In this document: positions 7,934 through 16,140 of the stretch, piece after piece
Layout of the letters: every line of letters begins with the position of its first letter
Position numbering within the stretch: position 1 is the first letter of the stretch
Source of the DNA: an uncultured Pelagibacteraceae bacterium
GTDB taxonomy: Bacteria > Pseudomonadota > Alphaproteobacteria > Pelagibacterales > Pelagibacteraceae
Reading direction: 5' to 3'
DNA length: 35,594 bases
NCBI GenBank assembly: GCA_902514805.1
Contig: CABXSF010000008.1
Location: forward strand, 1 to 35,594
Notes under the pieces: generated by a model
What the model was told of the DNA's origin: nothing
The model's database searches: none
What the model saw: only the letters and a program-made list of their open reading frames with translations
Position numbers and translations under genes: made by a program

Positions 7934-9360
7934 ATTGCCTAAAAAAAATTTTAATAATTTTCTTTTTAATATTACCAATAAATAATTCTAGTGCAGAATT
8001 TTTTCGAGATCTATCGAATATTATTGAGTTTAACGAGACAAGACTTAGTTATGGGGTCTCAGTGACAGATATCAATATGGATGGAAATTATGAGTTTATA
8101 GTTACAGGTTTTGGTTATCCGAATCTAGCATTAACTTATATTGATGGTAAATTGAAGAATATAGCTGATGATGAAATTTTTATAGACCAATTTAGAAAAA
8201 CTATTGGGGTCGCAGCGTGTGATATTGATAAAGATGGCTATGAAGAAATTTATTTTTTAAATACTGATACTTACAGCGGAACAAAAAAATATTCTGATAG
8301 ATTAATTGATAAAAAAGATGATTATTATTTTGATTTATTTGAAATTGAAAAAAATAAAGAAAGTCTAAATTTAACTGCAGGTAGATCTGTGGTTTGTGTC
8401 GACAGAAAAGGTACTGGTGAATATGGTATTTACGTAGCGAATTATGGTGGACCTACAAGATTTTATGAATTTGAAAATTTTAAGATAATAGACAAAGCTG
8501 GCTACCTAAATTTAGGAAATGTAACAGGTGGAAGAGCAGTTGTCTCAGGACATATATTAACTGACAGAGCTGATATATTTGCTGCAAATGAAAGAGGCGC
8601 GAATTTTCTTTTAAAAAATAATAATGGAAATTTTGAGGATGTCGCATTTGATTACAGAGTTGATGATGTAATTCAGAACGGAAGGGGAACTGCATTGTCA
8701 GATATTTATTATCGAGGAAGATTAGATATTTTGAGTGGAAATTGGTTAGGTTATCATAGAGCCTATGTTTTAGAAAAAAACAAATTTAAAGATATAGGAA
8801 ACAAAGATTTTGATAAACCCTCAAGAATTCGAACAATTATTTCTGCAGACTTTGATAATGATGGATTTGACGAAGTTTTTATGAACAACATTGCAGAACC
8901 AAATAAGTTATTTAAAATAACTGAGAAAGGTAAGTTTGAGGAGATAAGATTAAAAACAGCACTTGAAACTGAAGGATTTGGAACTGGAGCAGCAGTTGCT
9001 GATATTGATAATGATGGAATTCTTGAATTACTGGTTTCTCGAGGAGAAAGTGAAGCTCAATCTTTGACTTTGTATAAAGCAAAAGTTGAAAAACAAAGTA
9101 AATTTTTAAGAATCAAACCAATCAACAAATTTGGGGCTCCTGCAAGAGGTGCTACCGTAACCTTGATATCTAACAAAAGAAAACATTCAAAAACAATAGA
9201 CGCTGGCTCAGGTTATTTATGCCAAATGGAACCTGTGGCACATTACGGAATTCGAAAAAATGAAAAAGATTTTAGAGTAGAGGTCAAATGGACTAATGGG
9301 AAAATAGATTTTATTGATAAAATAAAACTTAATCAAACAATTACTATAAATCAAAAATGA
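7915..9360 (+). CDS. Secreted FG-GAP/VCBS-repeat protein with C-terminal UnbV/ASPIC domain
   Basis: I chose the ATG at 7915 (481 aa) over the ATG at 7861, because it puts a clean signal peptide at the N-terminus ([13 protein letters not shown], cleavage near NSSA-EFF) and removes a long overlap with DUF2256. Calcium-type DxDxDG loops occur at about residues 52 (DINMDG), 103 (DIDKDG), 312 (DFDNDG) and 363 (DIDNDG), consistent with a beta-propeller of FG-GAP repeats. Residues about 402-475 match the UnbV/ASPIC domain: [12 protein letters not shown], then [18 protein letters not shown] and VKWTNG. The protein is probably periplasmic or exposed and Ca-binding. It shares a 4-bp ATGA overlap with the next gene. 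Ligand and function are unknown. Confidence 0.85.
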   Translation: MLIKKVNCLKKILIIFFLILPINNSSAEFFRDLSNIIEFNETRLSYGVSVTDINMDGNYEFIVTGFGYPNLALTYIDGKLKNIADDEIFIDQFRKTIGVAACDIDKDGYEEIYFLNTDTYSGTKKYSDRLIDKKDDYYFDLFEIEKNKESLNLTAGRSVVCVDRKGTGEYGIYVANYGGPTRFYEFENFKIIDKAGYLNLGNVTGGRAVVSGHILTDRADIFAANERGANFLLKNNNGNFEDVAFDYRVDDVIQNGRGTALSDIYYRGRLDILSGNWLGYHRAYVLEKNKFKDIGNKDFDKPSRIRTIISADFDNDGFDEVFMNNIAEPNKLFKITEKGKFEEIRLKTALETEGFGTGAAVADIDNDGILELLVSRGESEAQSLTLYKAKVEKQSKFLRIKPINKFGAPARGATVTLISNKRKHSKTIDAGSGYLCQMEPVAHYGIRKNEKDFRVEVKWTNGKIDFIDKIKLNQTITINQK

Positions 9361-10043
9361 AAAAAATTTTAATTAAATGCCTATTATTAGTAGTTTTACT
9401 TCAAATTGAAGTAGTTGCTGAAGAAAAAAATTATCATAAAGAGCTAATAACTGATTGGTCTAGAATATTTCCAGACAAAAATAGAAATGCTGCTGGGCCT
9501 AAATTTTTTAAATATATTATAGACAAAGAAAATACTTATAATGATTTTATTGAGTATAATAAGTTATTTTGTGCTGTTTCCGGATCATTAATTGATCCTG
9601 ATAGCGACTCAGAGTTTTTATTTGTTAAAGAGAGTAAAACAAATAGTAAAATCTGTGGTAATTATTACAGATGTTGCGTTCCATGCTCTTGTGATGTCAT
9701 GAAGTATTCAGAAGTTCAAAAGATGAAGTATAAATTTACAGACGGTCTAAAGGAATTTTACGTTATAACAATTAAAAATCCATGTAACAAAACTGATTTT
9801 CCAAGTAGAGTAAACAAGAATTATTTTTGTAATGGAAAAAAAATTAATAGTAATCAAGTATATAATCTAGATAACAGAATAGTTATAGGTTTATTACACA
9901 ACGGAAGACTTTGTAAAAAAGATGATATAAATTTGGTCAAAAGTCATCAAATTACCGGTCAATATTGCGAATTGAGAAATAATACACCTCTTGAGAAATT
10001 AGATGCTGGTATGGGTGATATTTTTATTAAGCTTGCAAGATAA
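9357..10043 (+). CDS. Secreted Cys-rich protein of unknown function
   Basis: I do not recognise this 228-residue protein. It has a signal peptide ([21 protein letters not shown], likely cleavage after VVA) and about ten Cys in the mature part, including the cluster ICGNYYRCCVPCSCDV (residues 99-114), so it is probably disulfide-rich or metal-binding in the periplasm. Its start overlaps the FG-GAP/UnbV gene by 4 bp, which suggests translational coupling and that the two secreted products act together. The DCC protein upstream could supply redox help, but nothing in the sequence proves this. Its last 17 bp overlap the 3' end of the convergent photolyase-like gene. Confidence 0.75.
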   Translation: MKKILIKCLLLVVLLQIEVVAEEKNYHKELITDWSRIFPDKNRNAAGPKFFKYIIDKENTYNDFIEYNKLFCAVSGSLIDPDSDSEFLFVKESKTNSKICGNYYRCCVPCSCDVMKYSEVQKMKYKFTDGLKEFYVITIKNPCNKTDFPSRVNKNYFCNGKKINSNQVYNLDNRIVIGLLHNGRLCKKDDINLVKSHQITGQYCELRNNTPLEKLDAGMGDIFIKLAR

Positions 10044-11178
10044 ATTTTGATATAATTTTAGGAATATAATTTTTAAAATTAAAAAAACCTTTATTACAAT
10101 TTTGCCAAGAAAACTGATCTAGTTTTCTATATAAAAAATTAAGTTTAATGTTATTAAAGTTTAAATAATCTAAATTTTCACCAACTGTGGGGTATAAAGC
10201 AATAATATTATCACCTATATTTTTAACCTCACTTATATCTACAATTTCACAATTAATTGATTGATTTTTTATTCTTTGTTCTTGGTCTTTAATTAAATGA
10301 GACTTAAATTCAATTACTCTCTGACTTAGTTTGATAGATCTGTTTTCATTTTTGTTTGATATCAAATAAATCTTTTTAAATTTAAAATCTTTAAAATCAG
10401 TTGTTTCAAAAGATAAATTATTTTCAAAAACTAATAAATTATTTTGATCAATATCTTGAGAATTAGCAAAATTTTGTTTTACAATTGAGTATGTTTTTTC
10501 AGAAACTTTTGGTGGTGCGTTTTCATTTAATTTAATATTGTTAAATCTATTATTAGTAAATTTTTTTATATTCCATTCACTTGCTAGATAATGTTTTCCT
10601 TGAGTTTGTACTCCAGCAACCCATCTCCAACCAAGTGTATTGGATGCGGCATCACCATCATAAAGATGTTGCATAAAGAATTCTGCACCTAATTGCCAAG
10701 GTAAATCCAACGTGAATATCCAGATACTTGCAAACCACATTCTCGTATGATTATGAAGATAGTTATTTTCTTTTAATTCTTTTACCCATTCATTAAAGCA
10801 TTCAATATTAGTATTTCCCTCTATTGCATTTAAATATTCTTTATTATCTCTAAATTTTTCTCTAATACTGTTTAAGCTTACTAAATAATCAGTCCACACA
10901 TTTGGTCTTAATTCAAGCCACCCTTTCCAATAAGTTCTCCAAAGAACCTCTTGTATAAATTTTTCATTTTTTGAAAAGGAAAACTTCGCAAGTGATTTTT
11001 TAATAATTTCAATTTCATTGAGTATCCCGTGAGCAATATAAGGCGATAAGCACGAAACGTTATCTCTTTTGTTAGGACCAAAATCAAAGTTTCTTAACCT
11101 TGAATAATCTGAAAGATGTTTATCGATAAAGTTATTTAATTTATCAACAGCTTTCGCTCTAGAGGCTTCAAAATTCAT
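10027..11178 (-). CDS. Photolyase-family FAD-binding protein with the antenna domain absent from the N-terminus
   Basis: This 383-residue protein begins directly in the photolyase FAD-binding domain: YSRLRNFDFGPNKRDNVS, LSPYIAHG (44-51), FIQEVLWRTYWKGW (73-86), NHTRMWFASIW (143-153), DGDAASNTLGWRWVAGVQ (174-191). These match the FAD pocket of photolyase/cryptochrome proteins. The usual N-terminal alpha/beta domain is absent, while residues about 245-383 look like an alpha/beta fold placed at the C-terminus (LLVFENNLS, KKIYLISN, NIIALYPTVGENLDYL, ending NKGFFNFKNYIPKII). I recall similar architecture in longer alphaproteobacterial homologues. The likely role is light-dependent DNA repair or a flavin photoreceptor. 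It lies 5 bp downstream of argG on the same strand. Confidence 0.85.
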   Translation of the reverse strand: MNFEASRAKAVDKLNNFIDKHLSDYSRLRNFDFGPNKRDNVSCLSPYIAHGILNEIEIIKKSLAKFSFSKNEKFIQEVLWRTYWKGWLELRPNVWTDYLVSLNSIREKFRDNKEYLNAIEGNTNIECFNEWVKELKENNYLHNHTRMWFASIWIFTLDLPWQLGAEFFMQHLYDGDAASNTLGWRWVAGVQTQGKHYLASEWNIKKFTNNRFNNIKLNENAPPKVSEKTYSIVKQNFANSQDIDQNNLLVFENNLSFETTDFKDFKFKKIYLISNKNENRSIKLSQRVIEFKSHLIKDQEQRIKNQSINCEIVDISEVKNIGDNIIALYPTVGENLDYLNFNNIKLNFLYRKLDQFSWQNCNKGFFNFKNYIPKIISKFILQA

Positions 11179-11183
11179 GTTTT

Positions 11184-12368
11184 TTACTTTAATTTTTTTT
11201 TATGAAAATTTATAAATCTTTCAACATTGGATTTGTTAAAAGTTTTATTTTCTTCAAAAGAAACTTTTTTCATTGAGTAAGCACTGCTTTTTGTCATTCT
11301 TGATTGAATTGTTACATTCCCTTTGTAGAGTTTAAGTTTAACACTTCCATTTACCTTATTTTTCTTTTGATCCACTATTTTTTGTAATTTAAATCTTTCT
11401 TTTGAAAACCAGTAACCATTGTAAATTAATTCTGCATATCTTGGCATAATAGAGTCTTTTTTATGCATAGTATCTTTATCAAGTGTCACAGACTCCATTG
11501 CTCTATGAGCGATTAAAAGTAACGTTCCACCTGGCGTTTCATAAACTCCTCTTGATTTAATTCCGATAAATCTATTTTCAACAAGATCAACTCTTCCAAC
11601 TCCATTTTTTCCTCCTATTTGATTTAGTTTTTCTAAAAGCTTTTCTGGAGTTAACTTCTTTCCATTGATACTAATTGGATCACTGTTTTTGAAACCAATA
11701 GAAACATAAGTAGGTTTATTTGGTGCTTTTTCCGGTGGAGTTGTTCTTTGAAATATGAACTCAGGCGCTGAATTTTTTGGATTTTCTAAAACTTTTCCTT
11801 CAGTGGATGTATGAAATAAATTGTCATCTACTGAAAAAGGTGGTGCACCTTTTTTATCTTTTGGAATAGGAATGCTATGTTTTTTTGCATAATTAATTAA
11901 ATCAGTTCTTGATTTTAATTTCCAAATTCTCCAAGGAGCAATAACTTTTATTCTTGGGCCAAAGTAATGATATCCAAGTTCGAATCTCACCTGATCATTA
12001 CCTTTTCCAGTTGATCCATGCGAAACAGCGAAAGCTTTAAATTTTTTAGCAACTTTAATTTGATCTTTTGCAATTAGAGGACGAGCAATTGATGTTCCAA
12101 GGAGATAAACTCCTTCATAAATTGCATGACCTCTAATCATTGGGAAGATATATTCTTTTACAAATGTATTTTTTAAATTATTAATTATTATCTTTTTAAC
12201 ACCAAGTTTTTTTGCATTTTTAACAATTTTCTTTTGGTTCATTTCTTGGCCAATGTCTGCAGTGTAGGCGATTATTTCGCTATCATAATTTTCTTGTAAC
12301 CATTTTAGAATTATCGATGTATCAAGCCCGCCTGAGTAGGCTAAAACAATTTTTTTGTTTTTTTTCAT
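11184..12368 (-). CDS. argG: Argininosuccinate synthase
   Basis: ArgG condenses citrulline and aspartate with ATP to argininosuccinate in arginine synthesis. The 394-residue length is normal. The ATP pyrophosphatase P-loop AYSGGLDTSIILKWL (residues 9-23) is intact, followed by YLLGTSIARPLIAK, HGSTGKGNDQVRFELGYHYF and the citrulline/aspartate region RVDLVENRFIGIKSRGVYE. The start codon is 8 bp downstream of the ialB stop, and the photolyase-like gene follows after 5 bp, so the minus-strand genes from 13914 to 10027 probably form one transcription unit. Nothing unusual is seen in the protein. Confidence 0.97.
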   Translation of the reverse strand: MKKNKKIVLAYSGGLDTSIILKWLQENYDSEIIAYTADIGQEMNQKKIVKNAKKLGVKKIIINNLKNTFVKEYIFPMIRGHAIYEGVYLLGTSIARPLIAKDQIKVAKKFKAFAVSHGSTGKGNDQVRFELGYHYFGPRIKVIAPWRIWKLKSRTDLINYAKKHSIPIPKDKKGAPPFSVDDNLFHTSTEGKVLENPKNSAPEFIFQRTTPPEKAPNKPTYVSIGFKNSDPISINGKKLTPEKLLEKLNQIGGKNGVGRVDLVENRFIGIKSRGVYETPGGTLLLIAHRAMESVTLDKDTMHKKDSIMPRYAELIYNGYWFSKERFKLQKIVDQKKNKVNGSVKLKLYKGNVTIQSRMTKSSAYSMKKVSFEENKTFNKSNVERFINFHKKKLK

Positions 12369-12376
12369 TTAAGATA

Positions 12377-12883
12377 TTAAGCGCAGCTTTTTTTTGCAGT
12401 ATTATAAGCCTTCGTAAAACCCATTAAAGAGTAGTGGTCAATTGTTTGAGATCCAGATTGATTATATCCTGTGATCATAATTCTTGATCCCTTTTTCATA
12501 ACATTTACCATTTTTCTCTCTAGACCTCTGTCACCTATCCAAGCAAAGTTTTCTTTTTTAACATCGAACTTAATTTTATTTTTTCCAGATTTTGCTGTAA
12601 TTGAATTTTGAGTGTTGTATTGGTAACCAGACGTAATACTTACTTCATCTTTAATTTTATCAGCTGGTCTGAAACTAATAAATAATCTTGCTTCTCTAGG
12701 ATTTTTTTTTGGTGATTGTAAAACTGGTTTTGATTGAGCAAAACATAGTTTCTTTGAACCGTCTGTCACTACTATTGTTTCCCAGTCTTTAAATTTGCCA
12801 ACTTTTTTTATTTCCTGAGCCGAGGCTTCAGAGACAATTAAAAGACAAAATAGTAAAGCTGTGATTTTATTTATTAAGGACAT
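12377..12883 (-). CDS. Invasion-associated locus B (IalB) family secreted protein
   Basis: This 168-residue protein has a signal peptide (KITALLFCLLIVSEASA, cleavage before QE) and the family pattern of IalB: FKDWETIVV near the mature N-terminus, KLCFAQSKPV, ARLFISFRPADK, a central FDVKKENFAWIGD, and a C-terminal MGFTKAYNTAKKSC. The two mature Cys (in KKLC and KKSC) may form a disulfide. IalB was named in Bartonella, but homologues are widespread in free-living alphaproteobacteria with no known biochemical function; a periplasmic or outer-membrane-associated role is likely. Its start overlaps the end of the aldo/keto reductase gene by 10 bp. Confidence 0.88.
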   Translation of the reverse strand: MSLINKITALLFCLLIVSEASAQEIKKVGKFKDWETIVVTDGSKKLCFAQSKPVLQSPKKNPREARLFISFRPADKIKDEVSITSGYQYNTQNSITAKSGKNKIKFDVKKENFAWIGDRGLERKMVNVMKKGSRIMITGYNQSGSQTIDHYSLMGFTKAYNTAKKSCA

Positions 12884-13914
12884 GGGTTTGGGTATTTTTT
12901 TTGAATTTCGTTAATTTTATTAATAATTTCATTATTTAATTTAACATTTACACTTTCTACATTTGTTTTCAACTGTTGCATAGTTGTAGCACCAATTATT
13001 ACACTTGTAACAAAAGGCTGTATTTCACAAAATTTTATGGACATTTGAGCAAAATCCAAATTAAATTTTTGCGAAATCTTGTAGTATTCTTCGATAGCCT
13101 TAATACTATTTTCATTATTGTAGCGAGTGAAATCTTTAAAAAGATCTATTCTTGAACCTTTTGGCATATTATTATTTCGATATTTTCCTGTAAGGTAACC
13201 AAATGCTAACGGCGAGTAAGCCAGCAAACCACTTTGCTCTCTCACCGAGATTTCGGCAAGACCAACTTCATAAGTCCTATTGAGTAAGTTGTAAGGATTT
13301 TGAACGGCCATCATCTTGGGTAAATTTTTTAATTTTGAGAGCTCGAGGCATTTTGCTAAACCCCACGCAGTTTCGTTTGAAAGTCCAACATATCGAATTT
13401 TACCTGCATCTACAAATTTTTTTAAATTTTCTAAAATCTCCTCAAAAGCAATCCAATTTTTTTCATTAAAATCGTGTTCATATCCTTGCTTACCAAAAAA
13501 ATTAGTATTCCTTTCAGGCCAATGTAATTGATATAAATCGATATAATCAGTTTGCATTCTTTTTAAACTTTTCTCTAATGCCTCAGACATACTTTTTTTA
13601 TCATAACTGCATCCACCACCTCTTATGTATTCTTTACTAGTAGGACCCGAAACTTTTGTAGCTAAAATGACTTTGTCTCTCTTTTTTGTTTTTTTGAACC
13701 ATTCACCTATGATGTTTTCAGTCTCACCATAAGTTTCTTCTCTCATTGGTATTGCATAGATTTCTGCTGTGTCCCAAAAATTTACTCCATTTTCAATTGC
13801 ATAATCCATTTGCTCAAAACCATCTGCCTTTGAGTTTTGCTCCCCCCAAGTCATGGTTCCGAGACAAATTGTACTCACATCGACGTCTGTACTGCCTAGT
13901 TTCTTATAATTCAT
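12874..13914 (-). CDS. Aldo/keto reductase (Tas-like)
   Basis: This 346-residue NADP-dependent TIM-barrel oxidoreductase has the full catalytic tetrad pattern: WDTAEIYAIP supplies Asp and Tyr, VILATKVSGP supplies Lys, and LYQLHWPERN supplies His. The opening LGSTDVDVSTICLGTMTWGEQN and the C-terminal SVIIGATTMQQLKTNVES (coenzyme 2'-phosphate binding) are typical of the Tas/YajO subfamily. The physiological substrate is unknown. It is the first gene of the minus-strand run towards ialB, argG and the photolyase-like gene, and is divergent from the Bax-inhibitor gene across a 65-bp spacer. Confidence 0.93.
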   Translation of the reverse strand: MNYKKLGSTDVDVSTICLGTMTWGEQNSKADGFEQMDYAIENGVNFWDTAEIYAIPMREETYGETENIIGEWFKKTKKRDKVILATKVSGPTSKEYIRGGGCSYDKKSMSEALEKSLKRMQTDYIDLYQLHWPERNTNFFGKQGYEHDFNEKNWIAFEEILENLKKFVDAGKIRYVGLSNETAWGLAKCLELSKLKNLPKMMAVQNPYNLLNRTYEVGLAEISVREQSGLLAYSPLAFGYLTGKYRNNNMPKGSRIDLFKDFTRYNNENSIKAIEEYYKISQKFNLDFAQMSIKFCEIQPFVTSVIIGATTMQQLKTNVESVNVKLNNEIINKINEIQKKYPNPCP

Positions 13915-13945
13915 AAAAATATAATGTTTTGGTACCTTTAGACCA

Positions 13946-13973
13946 TTGAAAATTTTTGTAAAATTAATATATT
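13946..13973 (+). promoter_or_regulatory. Candidate sigma-70-type promoter for the Bax-inhibitor-1 gene
   Basis: TTGAAA (13946-13951) and TATATT (13968-13973) are separated by 16 bp in the 65-bp divergent spacer. The predicted transcription start falls on or next to the ATG at 13980, so the mRNA could be leaderless; no Shine-Dalgarno sequence is seen. AT-rich DNA makes false matches common, so confidence is modest. Confidence 0.35.
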
Positions 13974-13979
13974 CAATTT

Positions 13980-14732
13980 ATGGATTTTAACAGACAAAAT
14001 ATTTTCCAAGCAACATCTGCAAAAACTGCAGTTTGGGATGCTGGCTTAAGAGCTTACATGTTGAAAGTGTATAACTACATGGCAACTGGAGTGCTTTTAA
14101 CTGGAATAATTTCATTAATTTCATTTAAAATGTCTGTAGTTACAGATTCTGCAGGAGCGATCGCTTCATTTACAAGTTTCGGTAACGCAATTTTCTTTTC
14201 AGGTTTAAAATGGGTAATTATGCTAGCACCTTTAGCAATAGTTTTTTATATGAGTTTTGGTATTAACAAAATGTCAGCAGCCAAAGCACAAACGGTTTTC
14301 TGGGTATTTGCTTCTTTAATGGGATTATCATTATCATGGATACTTTTAGTTTACACAGGAGTAAGTGTTGCAAGAGTATTTTTTATTACATCAGCAACTT
14401 TTGGAGCTATGAGTATTTATGGTTACACAACTAAAAGAGACTTGACTAAGTTTGGTTCATTTTTAATGATGGGCTTGATAGGAATTATAATTGCTTCACT
14501 AGTAAATATTTTTCTAAAATCTGCGATGATGTATTTTGTAATTTCAATTTTAGGTGTTTTAATTTTTGTCGGTCTGACTGCATATGACACACAAAAGATT
14601 AAAAATATGTATTCAGCTTCAGATACTATTGAGATATCCGGCAAAAAAGCAATAATGGGTGCATTAACACTTTACTTAGACTTTATAAATCTATTCATCA
14701 TGCTCTTAAGACTTTTCGGTCAAAGAAGATAA
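13980..14732 (+). CDS. Bax inhibitor-1 / YccA family membrane protein
   Basis: This 250-residue protein has about seven hydrophobic segments after a polar N-terminus of around 30 residues. AYMLKVYNYMATGVLLTG and the C-terminal GLTAYDTQKIKNMY and ALTLYLDFINLFIMLLRLFG are hallmark motifs of the BI-1/YccA family (xTAYDxQxI..., ALxLYLDxINLFxxLL). Bacterial homologues are inner-membrane proteins; YccA modulates FtsH proteolysis in E. coli and BsYetJ is a pH-sensitive calcium leak channel. The acidic pair needed for Ca leak is only partly inferable (Asp in YDTQ and LDF). It is convergent with the DUF2794 gene and the two stop codons abut without spacing. Confidence 0.93.
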   Translation: MDFNRQNIFQATSAKTAVWDAGLRAYMLKVYNYMATGVLLTGIISLISFKMSVVTDSAGAIASFTSFGNAIFFSGLKWVIMLAPLAIVFYMSFGINKMSAAKAQTVFWVFASLMGLSLSWILLVYTGVSVARVFFITSATFGAMSIYGYTTKRDLTKFGSFLMMGLIGIIIASLVNIFLKSAMMYFVISILGVLIFVGLTAYDTQKIKNMYSASDTIEISGKKAIMGALTLYLDFINLFIMLLRLFGQRR

Positions 14733-15071
14733 TTAAAGTTTTTTCCAATTTATTTTATTAATCAAGTTTTCAAGATCGTGTGAATTTTTTAGTATTCGGC
14801 CCCTACTATCAGAAATACAATACTTTAAGTTTTTGCTATTTGGTTTGAAATTTTTACAAATATTATAAATTGCGTTTTCAGCAGCATTTTTAAAAACACT
14901 AAAGCTCACTTTATTATTTGAAATATTAAGTCCATAATCTTTCCATGAACCGTTTGAAACCATTTTTGCGTATAAATCTAAAATTATCTTAAGTTCACTT
15001 TTTTCGAAAAAAAATTTTTCTTCGTATTTTTTAATCGAGTTGTTAATTACTAATTTTAAATTTCTATTCAT
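14733..15071 (-). CDS. DUF2794 family protein
   Basis: This 112-residue cytoplasmic protein matches DUF2794 in order: FFEKSELKIILDLYAKMVSNG, WKDYGLNISNNKVSFSVFKN, AAENAIYNICK and a C-terminal SDSRGRILKNSHDLENLI. In other alphaproteobacteria the family reads similarly (F-x-R-x-EL-x-x-IL-x-x-YG-x-MV-x-x-GxW-x-DY). The function is unknown. Its start overlaps the end of yciB by 8 bp, so they are translated from one message. It is slightly more diverged and Lys-rich than usual, as expected for an AT-rich genome. Confidence 0.85.
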   Translation of the reverse strand: MNRNLKLVINNSIKKYEEKFFFEKSELKIILDLYAKMVSNGSWKDYGLNISNNKVSFSVFKNAAENAIYNICKNFKPNSKNLKYCISDSRGRILKNSHDLENLINKINWKKL

Positions 15072-15615
15072 TTTGAGAGTATTTTTTAATTAATGGAATT
15101 TGAAAAGCTGTAAAAATAAAGGTAATTGGTAGCATACCCCATACTTTAAAATTTACCCAAAATTCTTCAGTTTGTGTTCTCCATATAACTTCATTTAGAA
15201 TGGCTAAGCCAAAGAAAAACCATAGCCATCTAAAATTTAAAATATTCCATCCTTCATCATTTAGCGGTAATGATTTTCCCAAAATTAATTTTAAAAGGGG
15301 CTCTTTGGTAAAATATTTTCCAAAAAAAAGAGTTAAACCAAATAAAATATTAATAATTGTTGGCTTCATGTAAATAAAAATTGGGTTATTGAAGTAGATA
15401 GTTAATCCTCCAAAAAGAGTTATTAAGATACCTCCCGAAAGCGGCACCATAGGAATTTTTTTTTCAAAAAACCAAACAATCGAAATAGAAATTATTGTCG
15501 CAACTATAAGGGGTGGTATAGCCAGCTGAAGGTCTTTCCCAGAATTATAGTAAAAGTAAAAGAAAATTACTAAAGGACCAAAGTCAGTTAAAAATTTTAT
15601 TAGCGACTTATTCAC
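15064..15615 (-). CDS. yciB: Inner membrane-spanning protein YciB (septation protein A family)
   Basis: This 183-residue protein is an intracellular septation A/IspZ family member. It opens with LIKFLTDFGPLVIFFYFYY, the characteristic N-terminus, and has MKPTIINILFGLTLFFGKYF, LNDEGWNILNFRWLWFFF and LNEVIWRTQTEEFWVNFKVWG, all conserved signatures. Five or six transmembrane segments are expected. YciB affects cell envelope integrity and septation in enterobacteria. It is divergent from hspQ (78-bp spacer) and overlaps the DUF2794 gene downstream by 8 bp. Confidence 0.93.
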   Translation of the reverse strand: MNKSLIKFLTDFGPLVIFFYFYYNSGKDLQLAIPPLIVATIISISIVWFFEKKIPMVPLSGGILITLFGGLTIYFNNPIFIYMKPTIINILFGLTLFFGKYFTKEPLLKLILGKSLPLNDEGWNILNFRWLWFFFGLAILNEVIWRTQTEEFWVNFKVWGMLPITFIFTAFQIPLIKKYSQNE

Positions 15616-15658
15616 AACTTTATATTATCAGATTTATAAACTTTTAATAATTTTTTTA

Positions 15659-15688
15659 TTGATTTTTTATTCTAAATACCCATATTAT
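15659..15688 (+). promoter_or_regulatory. Candidate promoter of hspQ, possibly heat-shock type
   Basis: TTGATT (15659-15664) is followed after 18 bp by TATTAT (15683-15688), a fair sigma-70 match. The same stretch also reads TTGATT, 14 bp, then ACCCATAT, which loosely resembles an RpoH -10 (CCCAT). Either way the start site would fall at about the GTG start codon (15694), so the message may be leaderless. This is suggestive only. Confidence 0.3.
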
Positions 15689-15693
15689 TTATT

Positions 15694-16014
15694 GTGAGTG
15701 TTCAAAAAGCTAAATTTTCAATCGGGGATGTAGTAAAACATAAGCACTTTGATTTTAGAGGTGTTATTTACGATGTAGACTTTGAGTTTAATAATTCTGA
15801 AGAATGGTACGAGTCTATACCCAAAAATGTAAGACCTAGAAAAGACCAACCATTTTATCACCTTTTAGCTGAAAATGAGGACGTAACATACGAAGCATAT
15901 GTTTCTGAACAAAATCTTCTTAGAGACGATTCAAAAGAGCCAATTAAACATCCATTGATTAATGAGATATTTTCTGGGAAAAAAGGCTCTTCATACTTCA
16001 AACAGTCAAATTAA
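15694..16014 (+). CDS. hspQ: Heat shock protein HspQ
   Basis: This 106-residue protein starts with GTG and matches HspQ: AKFSIGDVVKHKHFDFRGVI, YDVDFEFNNSEEWYESIP, RKDQPFYHLLAENED, TYEAYVSEQNLLRD. HspQ is a small hemimethylated-DNA-binding YccV-fold protein that, in enterobacteria, acts as a specificity factor enhancing Lon protease. It is monocistronic here: a 162-bp spacer with an RNA-like stem follows. No Shine-Dalgarno precedes the GTG, and a candidate promoter ends only about six bases upstream, so leaderless translation is possible. Confidence 0.93.
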   Translation: MSVQKAKFSIGDVVKHKHFDFRGVIYDVDFEFNNSEEWYESIPKNVRPRKDQPFYHLLAENEDVTYEAYVSEQNLLRDDSKEPIKHPLINEIFSGKKGSSYFKQSN

Positions 16015-16044
16015 TTAGCAGGGTCATCATTTAAACACAATTCT

Positions 16045-16140
16045 CTCAAATCTTAGACATACCTTTGGTCTACATTATGAGTACTGATCAAGGATGTTAA
16101 ATATTTCCCAACATTATCTCCCTCAACGTTCTTGATCAGT
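16045..16140 (+). ncRNA. Candidate structured RNA element in the hspQ-ccmC spacer
   Basis: The 162-bp spacer 16015-16176 has no credible ORF. It contains a strong inverted repeat: 16083-16098 can pair with 16125-16140, where the outer ten pairs (ACTGATCAAG with CTTGATCAGT) are perfect and the inner six include two G-U pairs. The 26-nt loop contains the C-rich sequence TCTCCCTC (16117-16124), which could pair with purine-rich ribosome-binding sites. A smaller hairpin precedes it: TAGAC (16054-16058) with GTCTA (16068-16072), enclosed by CTCA (16045-16048) and TGAG (16078-16081). It could be a small RNA, a ccm leader element, or a terminator of hspQ, but there is no proper T-tract. I do not recognise a known family. 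Confidence 0.45.
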
